Assembly: GCF_900113655.1 (NCBI RefSeq)
Contig: NZ_FOQF01000003.1
Coordinates: forward strand, 62,001-126,000
Source of the DNA: Pseudobutyrivibrio sp. OR37
GTDB taxonomy: Bacteria; Bacillota; Clostridia; Lachnospirales; Lachnospiraceae
Direction: 5' to 3'
DNA length: 64,000 nt
Shown piece after piece: positions 43,788 to 53,400 of the stretch (position 1 is its first letter; the number at the start of each line of letters is the position of its first letter). Position numbers and translations under genes: made by a program. The notes under the pieces were generated by a model. That model had not been told where the DNA came from, searched no databases, and was given only the letters and a program-made list of their open reading frames with translations.

Positions 43788-44603
43788 TTAAAATATAAAT
43801 TTATCAATTACTTCTGCTATTGCCCCATGATTATTGTCGTTTTCAGTAATGTAATCAGCTACGGCTTTAAGCTCTTCTCTGGCATTTGCGACTGCTACAC
43901 CAGTGCCAGCAGCTTCCACCATACTGATATCATTTCTCTCATCACCTACAGTTACAACATCTTCTATGGAAATATTCATAATACCAGCAAGCTTTTTAAC
44001 ACCATCGCCCTTTCCGGTACCCTTTTTAATGTACTCTAAAAATGCATAATGTGAGAAAAAGCTTTCGAATCGATCTCCATAGACAGCCTCATGTTCATCC
44101 TTAAAGGCCTGTAAGTTTTCAGGATGATCATAGTCTATTGCAATAAGCTTTGTAATGTTCTTTCCTTTAAGTTCGTCTACGCTGGACAGATAAACCAGCT
44201 GTTCCCCTGAAAGCTTTTTATAGCTTTCTACAAACCAATTGTCATTAAATGTATAAATGTGTGTGGCGTCAAACGTAACGCAGGTAAAACCGGAATTTAA
44301 AACCTCTGTTATTACTTCTCTTGCATCGTTATTATCTAGGTAATCGCCAAATAAGGCTTCATCACTATCGAATTTAGTACCGATATTACCCTGATGACCA
44401 AGTATAAAAACATTATCTCTGTTAAACTCATCATAAACAGACAAGATTTCTCTTAATGCATGATTTGGTCTTCCAGTATTAAATGCAAAAACATGGCCAG
44501 CATCTAAAAGCTTGGTAATAGCCTGAAGATTCTCCTTTGAAATAGTCTTATCATCATTAAATAGTGTACCGTCCATATCAACGGCTAATAGCTTTCTACT
44601 CAT
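43788..44603 (-). CDS. HAD-superfamily Cof-type phosphatase
   Basis: Cytoplasmic phosphatase of the Cof subfamily, 271 residues from ATG 44603 (GAGGT 5 nt upstream; an ATG 12 bases earlier has no better site). HAD motif I is LAVDMDGTLFN (near residue 7) with the nucleophile Asp, motif II Thr is near 41 (FNTGRP), motif III Lys lies in KKGTGKGDGVK and motif IV is VGDERNDISM. Cof enzymes act on sugar phosphates, pyridoxal phosphate or flavin derivatives; the substrate here is unknown. It overlaps ppk1 by 8 nt, so it is probably made with the polyphosphate enzymes. Confidence 0.9.
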   Translation of the reverse strand: MSRKLLAVDMDGTLFNDDKTISKENLQAITKLLDAGHVFAFNTGRPNHALREILSVYDEFNRDNVFILGHQGNIGTKFDSDEALFGDYLDNNDAREVITEVLNSGFTCVTFDATHIYTFNDNWFVESYKKLSGEQLVYLSSVDELKGKNITKLIAIDYDHPENLQAFKDEHEAVYGDRFESFFSHYAFLEYIKKGTGKGDGVKKLAGIMNISIEDVVTVGDERNDISMVEAAGTGVAVANAREELKAVADYITENDNNHGAIAEVIDKFIF

Positions 44604-46761
44604 CGATAACCTCATTTGCTAGAATTGGTGTAAATGTTCGTTTGTTTAAGAAGTCTACTTCTGGCTCATTATTTCTTTTTGCTTCTTTGCAGAAGGTATC
44701 CTGTGCACCTACTGCCTTCTTTCCACGAAGCGGCTTTATTCTAACATAAGTAGAATCATCTGTCATCTGATAAGCCTTAAGATTATCTGCAAGCTGAACA
44801 TCAAGAATGTGCTTAACCTTTAACTTTAGAGCCTCATCCTCTACTGGAAAAATAATTTCCACACGTCTGTCTAAGTTACGTGGCATCCAATCGGCAGAGC
44901 CCATGTAAATATCTTCTACACCATTATTGTAGAAATAAAAAATTCTAGCATGCTCTAAGTAAGTTCCTACAATTGAGGTTACATGTATGTTTTCGCTAAC
45001 GCCTTGAATTCCTGTTCTAAGGCAACAGATTCCTCTAATAATAAGCTGAATCTTTACCCCTGCACAGCTTGCTTCATAGAGTTTTTCAATTATCTGCTTA
45101 TCGCAGAGAGAATTCATCTTGGCAATAATAATTGCCTCCTTACCCTCCTTGGCATGACTGATTTCCCTGTTGATAAGATTGATAAAGGTATCTCGAAGCC
45201 ATAATGGGGCAACTACCAGTTTGTTCCAGCTTTCTGGCTCTGAATATCCTGATAGCATATTAAATACAGCGGTAGCATCCTCACCATAGGTTTCGTTGCA
45301 GGTAAACATGCCGCAGTCTGTGTAAAGCTTTGCTGTAGAATCATTATAATTTCCTGTGCCAAGATGTACATATCTACGAATACCATCTTCCTCACGGCGT
45401 ACAACAAGGGCGATTTTACAGTGAGTCTTTAGTCCAACAAGACCATATATTACATGAACCCCTGCTTTTTCAAGCTTCTTTGCCCAGATGATATTATTTT
45501 CCTCATCAAATCTAGCCTTTAGTTCAACTAAAACAGTAACCTGCTTACCATTTTCGGCAGCATGTGCAAGACTTGCGATAATTGGAGAATTACCGCTGAC
45601 TCGGTATAAGGTCTGTTTAATCGCAAGAACCTGAGGATCAAAGGCTGCCTGGGCCACAAAATCAACTACAGGATCAAAGGTCTCGTAAGGATGATGTAAT
45701 AAAATGTCACCCTTTTTAATTTCATCAAAAATCTTTTCACCTGGTCGAAGCCTTGGGTTCTCCTGTGGCTTGAAGGCTGGCTGTCTAAGATTGTCACGCC
45801 CTTCAATTCCATAAAGCTTCATAAGGAAGGTTAAATCTATTGGCCCCTTTATTTTATAGATATCAATTTCATTTACACCCAAATTCTTCTTAAGAATTGA
45901 AAGCAGCTTTTTGTTAATGGTGGATTCAACCTCTAGTCGAATAACCTCACCCCATTGACGGGACTTTATCTGCTTTTCTATTTCAAGCAGCAAATCCTCT
46001 GCGCCCTCTTCATCAATAGAAAAATCGGCATTACGCATGATTCGATATGGAGATGCTGCCACCACATTGTAATTCAAAAACAGCTTGTCCATATTATGCT
46101 CGATTATCTGCTCCAAAAGAATAAAGCAATCATGGCTTTTTTCATCAGATGGAAGTGCTACGAATCGTGGCAGTACTGATGGCACCTGAACTGTGGCAAA
46201 TTCAACATCATCATTGGTTCTTCCTGCAACAGTGCTATCCTTTTTCTTTTCTATCAAGGCAGCTATGTTTAAGGACTTGTTTCGAATAAGTGGAAATGGT
46301 CTTGAAGCATCAAAGGCCATTGGCGTAAGAACCGGATAAACCTGACTCATGAAAAAGGAATCAATAAACTTTAACTGTTCTTCATTTAAGTCCTCATACT
46401 TATCATATATAATAATTCCATTTTCCTTGAGGATCGGATTTAGGTGCTTGCCAAAAATATTATATTGTAAATCCACCAATTCTCTTGTCTTTTCATTTAT
46501 GCAAATCAGCTGCTCTGTAGGTGTCATTCCAGCAATATCAGGCTTTGTGTAACCAGCGTGCTCCATATCCTTTAAAGAGGCTACCCTGACCATAAAAAAC
46601 TCATCTAAATTTGAAGATGTAATACTTACAAATTTTACACGGTCCAAAATAGGCAAATCCTTCACCATGGCTTCATTTAAAACCCTAAGCTCGAATTTAA
46701 GCCAGCTTAGCTCTCTATTATCATAATATTTTGGATCTGATAGATTTAATTTATTTGCCAT
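44596..46761 (-). CDS. ppk1: Polyphosphate kinase 1
   Basis: Makes inorganic polyphosphate from ATP. The 721-residue protein has the N domain (NRELSWLKFELRVL), a head domain, and the two phospholipase-D-like C domains. The autophosphorylated His is in YVHLGTGNYND (near 447). Conserved KARFDEENNI and GSADWMPRNLDRRVEI also match. It lies 8 bp after ppx, pairing the synthetic and degrading enzymes. Confidence 0.96.
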   Translation of the reverse strand: MANKLNLSDPKYYDNRELSWLKFELRVLNEAMVKDLPILDRVKFVSITSSNLDEFFMVRVASLKDMEHAGYTKPDIAGMTPTEQLICINEKTRELVDLQYNIFGKHLNPILKENGIIIYDKYEDLNEEQLKFIDSFFMSQVYPVLTPMAFDASRPFPLIRNKSLNIAALIEKKKDSTVAGRTNDDVEFATVQVPSVLPRFVALPSDEKSHDCFILLEQIIEHNMDKLFLNYNVVAASPYRIMRNADFSIDEEGAEDLLLEIEKQIKSRQWGEVIRLEVESTINKKLLSILKKNLGVNEIDIYKIKGPIDLTFLMKLYGIEGRDNLRQPAFKPQENPRLRPGEKIFDEIKKGDILLHHPYETFDPVVDFVAQAAFDPQVLAIKQTLYRVSGNSPIIASLAHAAENGKQVTVLVELKARFDEENNIIWAKKLEKAGVHVIYGLVGLKTHCKIALVVRREEDGIRRYVHLGTGNYNDSTAKLYTDCGMFTCNETYGEDATAVFNMLSGYSEPESWNKLVVAPLWLRDTFINLINREISHAKEGKEAIIIAKMNSLCDKQIIEKLYEASCAGVKIQLIIRGICCLRTGIQGVSENIHVTSIVGTYLEHARIFYFYNNGVEDIYMGSADWMPRNLDRRVEIIFPVEDEALKLKVKHILDVQLADNLKAYQMTDDSTYVRIKPLRGKKAVGAQDTFCKEAKRNNEPEVDFLNKRTFTPILANEVIDE

Positions 46762-46769
46762 ATTACCTC

Positions 46770-48293
46770 CTAAAGCTTTCCATTATCCTTAAGAACAGGT
46801 TTTATAGAGAATATATCTGCAAAGAAATCCGCGTTCTTTTTAAATAATCCTTTTTCCAAGGCAAGAGAGCTGTTAGCTTCTATGGAAATCACAAGCTCTC
46901 CATCCTTTACCTTCATGGATACATTTTTGATTTTCTGCTTATGCGAACGATCAAGGGCATTTGCCACCTTCAAAATAGCTAATAGCTTTAGAATTACAAT
47001 ATATTCATCCTGTGTAAATCTATCTGAAAGATATTCGTAAGGTGCAACATTTTTTCTATTGTATTCTACAGTGGTTGCTACAAGCTCTCTTTCCTTATGA
47101 CTAAGGCCTAAAATCTCAGAGGCCATAATTATAGTGTAGGAACAGTTGGAGGCTTCTGCCAAGGAAATATATTTTCCGCAATCATGCAATATAGCTATGC
47201 ACTGAATCAGAATACGCTCTCTTTTTCCCATGCCATGATACTTTTTCATAGCATCAAATATTTCTGAGGAAAGCTTATACAAAGCCTTAAGATGAGGCTG
47301 ATAGCTGCCATATCTTTTTGCAATAGCCCAGGCAGCAGATATAATATCGTTTTCGAAATCATGTGTAGCAGTCAGCCATTTTTTCGAATAGCTATGGTTG
47401 TAGGCAATGCCCTCACTTATGGACACACCTGGTGCATACACAATGGATGGATTTAAGGTTAAAGCCAAAGCTTTATAAAGCATTACAACTGGCTCCACAA
47501 AGCCTTTATTATCTAAATAAACATCATTTTCTGATTCAAAGCTTCGGATGAAGTTTTTATTAATTTTATTTAAAAACTCCATATAGTCCTTTATCTTAAC
47601 TTTTCTGGAGGTAAAGCCAGACAAGCGCTCTGCAATAGCACTAACCTGCACTCCTAAAAGAATCATGTACTTTGGTTCAAGGTCATTTAAAAACATGGTT
47701 TTAAATACCTCAAGCTCCTTGTACATCATCTCGTAGGTCTGCTCTAGTGAATTGCTGGAAGCTGTTCCAAGCTTCTTCAGATTTTCACTAATCGAAACTG
47801 TTCCCAAAGACAGGTGTTGTGTAGTTACGATTTTACCCTTTGAAAAGAAGGTGATTTGAAGAGAAATTCCGCCTACATCAATCATGACTGCGCTATCTGA
47901 AATAATCTCCTCAAAATCTGGAATGGCAGCGGCAGCCTGATATCCTAAAAATCTCTGTTCTGAATTTGATAATACTGTAACGGAAAAGCCTGTGTGAACC
48001 TTAATCTGTTCAAGAACAATTAAAGAATTGCTTGCAAGCCTAATATTTGGCCCTGCAACAATGGAAAAGCTATCTACCTTGTAGCCCTCCATGGTGCGTT
48101 TCATATCGTTTAGAATACGACATAATTTATCAGTAGTTTCAGGCAGAATCTTACCTACTGACAGAATATCCTTAATAACATCAGAAGGGATTTTAAGAGT
48201 GTCAATAGTCTTAATCCCCTTCTGCTTACCTATTTCAAACACCTTCATAGTAGTTTCATAAGAACCTATATAAATGCTAGCAAATAGTTTCAT
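46770..48293 (-). CDS. ppx: Ppx/GppA-family exopolyphosphatase with HD domain
   Basis: Hydrolyses polyphosphate ends, or (p)ppGpp in the GppA branch. 507 residues from ATG 48293 (GGGGGA 5 nt upstream), with an alternative start four codons earlier. The actin-like ATPase fold is seen as FASIYIGSYETTMKVFEIG near the start (the usual DIGSNS is altered to IGSYET) and MIDVGGISLQI near 130. An HD domain follows from about 310 with ILHDCGKYIS. Coupled to ppk1, so the polyphosphatase role is more likely. Confidence 0.85.
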   Translation of the reverse strand: MKLFASIYIGSYETTMKVFEIGKQKGIKTIDTLKIPSDVIKDILSVGKILPETTDKLCRILNDMKRTMEGYKVDSFSIVAGPNIRLASNSLIVLEQIKVHTGFSVTVLSNSEQRFLGYQAAAAIPDFEEIISDSAVMIDVGGISLQITFFSKGKIVTTQHLSLGTVSISENLKKLGTASSNSLEQTYEMMYKELEVFKTMFLNDLEPKYMILLGVQVSAIAERLSGFTSRKVKIKDYMEFLNKINKNFIRSFESENDVYLDNKGFVEPVVMLYKALALTLNPSIVYAPGVSISEGIAYNHSYSKKWLTATHDFENDIISAAWAIAKRYGSYQPHLKALYKLSSEIFDAMKKYHGMGKRERILIQCIAILHDCGKYISLAEASNCSYTIIMASEILGLSHKERELVATTVEYNRKNVAPYEYLSDRFTQDEYIVILKLLAILKVANALDRSHKQKIKNVSMKVKDGELVISIEANSSLALEKGLFKKNADFFADIFSIKPVLKDNGKL

Positions 48294-48312
48294 AAATTCC
48301 CCCATTTATCTT

Positions 48313-49449
48313 CTAGTAGTTACCTAGTACTCTAACACTTACGCATTCTTCGGAAAGACCAATAAGCGCATTTCTGACGGCTTCATCATTAAGATTGCCA
48401 TCAATATCAATAAAGAATCTATACTGCCAATTAACCCCCTTAATTGGTCGTGATTCTATTCTGTTCATATTAATTCCATTGAAGATAAGATTTGAAAGTA
48501 TACGATAAAGACTTCCTGGCTGATGACTGATTTCCAGACATAGGCTGATTTTATCTGCTGATTTTCTATATTTCTTATCCTTTGAAACAATAATAAATCT
48601 TGTTTCGTTATTCTTATCATCCTGGATATTTTCTTCGAGTATATCAAGATCATAAAGAATAGCATTATATTTACTTCCGATTGCAGCCTGGGTAATGTCC
48701 CCATCGTCACGAATCTTCATGGCAGACATGGCTGTATTTCTAAGGTTTTTAACGTCCCAATCGAGGTGCTTTGTTCTAATGTAACCTTCGCATTGAGAAA
48801 TTGCCTTTGGATGAGAATAGACGGTTTTAATATCATCTATTGTAGCTCCCTTTATTCCAAGAAGGGCGTGATTCACCTTTAAAATCTGCTCTCCAATAAT
48901 TGCAACATTGTATTCAGAAAGTAAATCAAAATTTTCTTCTATTGAACCAGCCAAGCTGTTTTCGATAGGAAGCACGGCATAGTCTGCTCTACCATCGCTG
49001 ATGGCATCCATAGCATCCCGCCACAAATCTACATGGAAGCTGTCCTTCATATCTTCATTAAAAAAAGCAAGCATGGCAAGCTGGGAATAAGCTCCCTGCA
49101 CTCCCTGAAAGCAAACCGTAGCATCAGAAAAATCGAAGTCCTGGATTTGTGTAAATCCTGTATCAAAGCTAACACCATTATCCCTAAGAATAGCGAACTG
49201 CTTCTTTCTACTAATGGACATTATCTGAGTATATAATTCATGTACAGCCTGAGCGTTGAATGGGTCGTCTACGTAAGAAGCAAGCTTTGCAAGTTTTTCA
49301 TCCTCGCGAGCCTTATCGTAAACCTTTTTGCCTGTGGCAATTTTATATTCTGCCACCTGACAGGCCAGCTCCATTCTTTCGGTAAATAACTTAAGTATCT
49401 CCTTATCTACCTTGTCAATATCTTCTCTTAATTCCCCTAAATCTCTCAT
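48313..49449 (-). CDS. pheA: Bifunctional chorismate mutase/prephenate dehydratase
   Basis: Converts chorismate to prephenate and then to phenylpyruvate for phenylalanine synthesis. ATG 49449 follows AGGAGA; upstream in-frame ATGs run into the DUF5050 gene. 378 residues: AroQ-type mutase (about 1-85, LREDIDKVDKEILKLFTERM in parts), prephenate dehydratase (about 105-285, CFQGVQGAYSQLA and NTAMSAMKI region), and an ACT domain (about 295-375) with the ESRP motif (RIESRPIKG) for feedback by phenylalanine. Confidence 0.94.
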   Translation of the reverse strand: MRDLGELREDIDKVDKEILKLFTERMELACQVAEYKIATGKKVYDKAREDEKLAKLASYVDDPFNAQAVHELYTQIMSISRKKQFAILRDNGVSFDTGFTQIQDFDFSDATVCFQGVQGAYSQLAMLAFFNEDMKDSFHVDLWRDAMDAISDGRADYAVLPIENSLAGSIEENFDLLSEYNVAIIGEQILKVNHALLGIKGATIDDIKTVYSHPKAISQCEGYIRTKHLDWDVKNLRNTAMSAMKIRDDGDITQAAIGSKYNAILYDLDILEENIQDDKNNETRFIIVSKDKKYRKSADKISLCLEISHQPGSLYRILSNLIFNGINMNRIESRPIKGVNWQYRFFIDIDGNLNDEAVRNALIGLSEECVSVRVLGNY

Positions 49450-49456
49450 AAGTCTC

Positions 49457-50476
49457 CTAATCATCAAGCGGTATAATAGGCGGATCAAACAGTTCTACCT
49501 GATTGCTTCCCACAGGCGAATGGAAGGTAGTACCTGATCGATAATCTGCAAAATATACATATTTACTAGTTACATTGATATTATTATACTCTCCTTCAGC
49601 CAGCAGTATTTCTGCTCCACTGGTTAAGTCCACTCTGTATATTCCATCTGGATTTCCCTTGATTGACTGATAATATAAATAATTGCCTGCCACATTGTAG
49701 CCACTTGTTCCATAGGTGGTAATGCCTGTTTTGTTCTCGCCTGATAATGTGCTACGGTATACACGATTCTTATCGTCAAGATTCATGTAATATAAATTAT
49801 TACCGTCAATAATAGGCAACCATAAATTTTCTGAAGAAACAAATGCCGAATCTTTTGAATCAAGGTTCATGCTGTGTAGGTTATGATCATGCTCTACACC
49901 GGAATAATATAGTCTTCCATTATAAATACAGCGTGGATCAATTGCTGATTTTGTAAGCTGCTCTCTTTCGCTTCCATCTATTTTAACAGTATAGACTGAT
50001 GTTGCATCTTCAGCATCATAGTGGAAATAAACTATTTTGTTATCGCAAAGTGCAGCAGCATTACAATTCGCATCATCTAAAATGATGACTTTACCATTTC
50101 TTTTAGACATTCTACAAAGGCTATTAATGTTTACATTTAAAAAACCCATCTGCGAATAGTCTCTATTACCATTACGGCTGTAATAAAGATAGTGAGAATC
50201 AGCATTTATAAAATAAACACTGTCATTAGCTAATACTTCAATATCTGATTCATCAGGATTCATTTTATAAATCCTACTGTAATCATTTGGATTGGCAAAA
50301 TATACAACACCGTCATTCTCGCAGAACAGACCATTTCCGTATAGATTACCAGTGGTATTTCCTACGGTGCCTGGCTCGTTGAAATAGGTGACGGTATTAA
50401 TATATTTGTAATAACCTAAACCTCCAATAATACCTAATGCAACAACTAAAATGATAATCCTTTTTACTACCTTCAT
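49457..50476 (-). CDS. DUF5050-type beta-propeller surface protein
   Basis: A 339-residue protein with an N-terminal membrane anchor (about 5-24) and an exported body made of repeated 40-50 residue units of the form YYx..(R)IYKMN..G.. typical of DUF5050/propeller proteins (VYFANPNDYSRIYKMN, LYYSRNGNRD, IYYSG-like). Aromatic and Asp/Asn-rich; no enzyme motif seen. Function unknown; likely a surface sensor or adhesive protein. It lies 16 bp after polC and 7 bp before pheA, so it is an unrelated gene carried in the same transcript. Confidence 0.75.
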   Translation of the reverse strand: MKVVKRIIILVVALGIIGGLGYYKYINTVTYFNEPGTVGNTTGNLYGNGLFCENDGVVYFANPNDYSRIYKMNPDESDIEVLANDSVYFINADSHYLYYSRNGNRDYSQMGFLNVNINSLCRMSKRNGKVIILDDANCNAAALCDNKIVYFHYDAEDATSVYTVKIDGSEREQLTKSAIDPRCIYNGRLYYSGVEHDHNLHSMNLDSKDSAFVSSENLWLPIIDGNNLYYMNLDDKNRVYRSTLSGENKTGITTYGTSGYNVAGNYLYYQSIKGNPDGIYRVDLTSGAEILLAEGEYNNINVTSKYVYFADYRSGTTFHSPVGSNQVELFDPPIIPLDD

Positions 50477-50492
50477 TTACCTGCCCTCCCCG

Positions 50493-53400
50493 TTAAAGGT
50501 TAAAGAAATCTGATAGTGAAAGCTGATTAGACTTAGGTAAATCCTTTACGATTCCAAGTTCAATCATTTTATCAAGAATTGTCTGAGAAACCTTTCCTCT
50601 ATCTCTAATTTCGTCCTGAGATAAGAATTTACCCTGACTTGCAGCAATCTGCAATTGTTCGGCAGCCTTATCACCCATTCCCGAAATAACATTGAATGGA
50701 GGAAGTAGCTTCCCATCTACTATTTTAAAGTATCTTGAGTCAGATTGGTATAGGTCCATAGGTAAAAATTCAAAACCTCTTGCATACATTTCCTGACAAA
50801 GACGAAGGGCAATTAATATATCTTTATCAGTTGCAGATAAATCTGACTGAGATTTATAGTATTTAATTTCCTGCTCACATCTAGCCTTACCAAGACAGCA
50901 TTTTTCGTAATCAAAACCACCAGCTCTGATTGAGAAAAAGGCAGCGTAATATGCCAATGGATAATTAATCTTACAATAGGCAACGCGCCAAGCCATCATA
51001 ACGTAGGCAGCAGCATGAGCCTTTGGGAACATATATTTAATCTTTTCGCAGGAACCAATGTACCAATCTGGCACTCCATGCTCTTGCATGTGCTGCTTGT
51101 AGGTTGGCCATTCATCACATTTTCCTTTTGCTACAACACCCTTACGTACACGCTCCATAATGGTGAAGGATTCCGCTGGATCAAGGCCCTTATGAATAAG
51201 ATAAACCATGATATCATCACGAGTACAAATGGCCTCCGTGATGGTAGCAATACCGTTTAAGATAAGATCCTGGGCATTACCTAACCATACGTCAGTACCA
51301 TGGGCAAGACCTGCTATACGAACCAAGTCCGTAAAATACTTAGGCTTTGCCTCCACAAGCATCTGCATGGCAAAATCAGTACCAAACTCTGGAATTCCAA
51401 GTGTACCAAGAGGTGTTCCCATAATATCGTCTGGTGTAATTCCAAGTGCTTCCGTGCTTTGGAAAAGGGACATAACCCCTTTATCATCTAAAGGAATCTT
51501 TGTAGCATCTATTCCTGTCAAATCCTCTAATCGCTTAATCATGGTAGGATCCAAATGTCCTAGGATATCAAGCTTAAGCAGGTTGGCATCAATCTTATGG
51601 TAATCGAAGTGAGTGGTGACAATATCCGTATCCTTATTAGCTGGATGCTGAACAGGTGTGAAGGAATAAATGTCCTCACCATTTGGAAGAACTACTACAC
51701 CACCTGGATGCTGACCTGTGGTAGATTTAACACCTTCAACACCCTTTGCAAGACGTTCGTTTTCAGCACGACGTTTTCTGATATCACGCTTGTCATAATA
51801 CTTAAGCACGTAACCTACGGCGTTTTTATCAGCAAGAGTGGAAACTGTACCAGCCTTAAAGGTTTGACCATCACCGAAAATAACTTCTGTATATTTATGA
51901 GCCTTCGATTGATATTCGTTTGAGAAGTTCAAATCGATATCAGGCTCTTTATCACCTTTGAATCCAAGGAAGGTTTCAAATGGAATATCAAATCCATCCT
52001 TAGCAAGAGGCTTGCCGCACTTAGGGCAAATCTTATCTGGCATGTCTACACCGGAAAGTCCCTGGTTTACAATATCCTGCACCTCTGGTCCATCGAAATC
52101 TACATAGAAGCAGTTAGGACATCTATAATGAGGTGGCAATGGATTAACCTCTGTAATACCAGCCATTGTGGCAGCAAAGGATGAACCTACAGAACCACGG
52201 GAGCCTACCAGATATCCATCCTCGTTGGACTTCCAAACCAGCTTCTGAGCAATAATATACATAACGGAATAGCCATTACCAATGATAGAATTAAGCTCTC
52301 GCTCAAGACGGGCTGATACTATTTCTGGAAGCTCAGGACCGTAAACCTCATGTGCTCTGGTTTCGCAAATGCGTCGTAAATCCTCCTCCGAATGTTCGAT
52401 AACTGGAGGACATTTATCTGGTCGAACTGGATGAATGCGCTCGCACATATCTGCAATCTTATTGGTATTTTCTACTACTACCTCATGGGCCTTTGCAAGG
52501 CCTAGATATGCAAACTCTTCAAGCATTTCATCTGTGCTATGCAAATACAAAGGTGCCTGCTGATCAGCATCATCAAAGCCCTTATTAGCCATGATAATTC
52601 GTCTATATACCTCATCCTCAGGATCAAGGAAATGCACGTCACATGTGGCAACTACAGGCTTGTTTAATTCTTCGCCTAAAGCAACAATTTGTTTATTTAT
52701 CTCCTGCAAATCCTTTACAGAATTGATATGCTCATATTTACTCTTTTCCGAGCGAATCATAAACTCATTATTTCCCACAGGCTGAATTTCAAGATAATCA
52801 TAGAAATTAGCAATACGCATAATTTCTGATTCATCCCTGCCATCAACTATGGCATCATAAAGCTCACCAGCCTCGCAGGCAGAACCAATAATAAGTCCCT
52901 CTCTACATTCCTCAAGAAGGCTCTTTGGCACTCTCGGATGTCTACTGAAATAATATAAATGAGATTCAGAAACTAACCTGTAAAGATTGATTCGTCCTAA
53001 ATCGTTTTTAGCAAGCACAATGCAGTGGTTGCTTCGCATCTTTTTAATCTGCTCTGGACCTGGCTTGCTGTGGGCATTAAGCTCGGTAAGATTAAATATG
53101 TTTTCTGCTTCAAGCTTGACAATAAACTTTTCAAAAATCTTGGAGGTAACCTCAGCATCATCTACCGCTCTGTGGTGGTGCTCATTCACAAGATTTTCAG
53201 CTTTACATACGGCATCAAGATTAAATCTTGCCATATTTGGATGGAGATATCTGGCCATCTCTACTGTATCCACATGTGTGAAATCATATTCAAGGCCAAG
53301 CAATTTGCAATTGTGTTTGATAAAGCTTGTATCAAAGCCTGCGTTGTGAGCAACCAGCACGGTACCCTTACAAAACTCCATGAACCTAGGCAGAATAACA

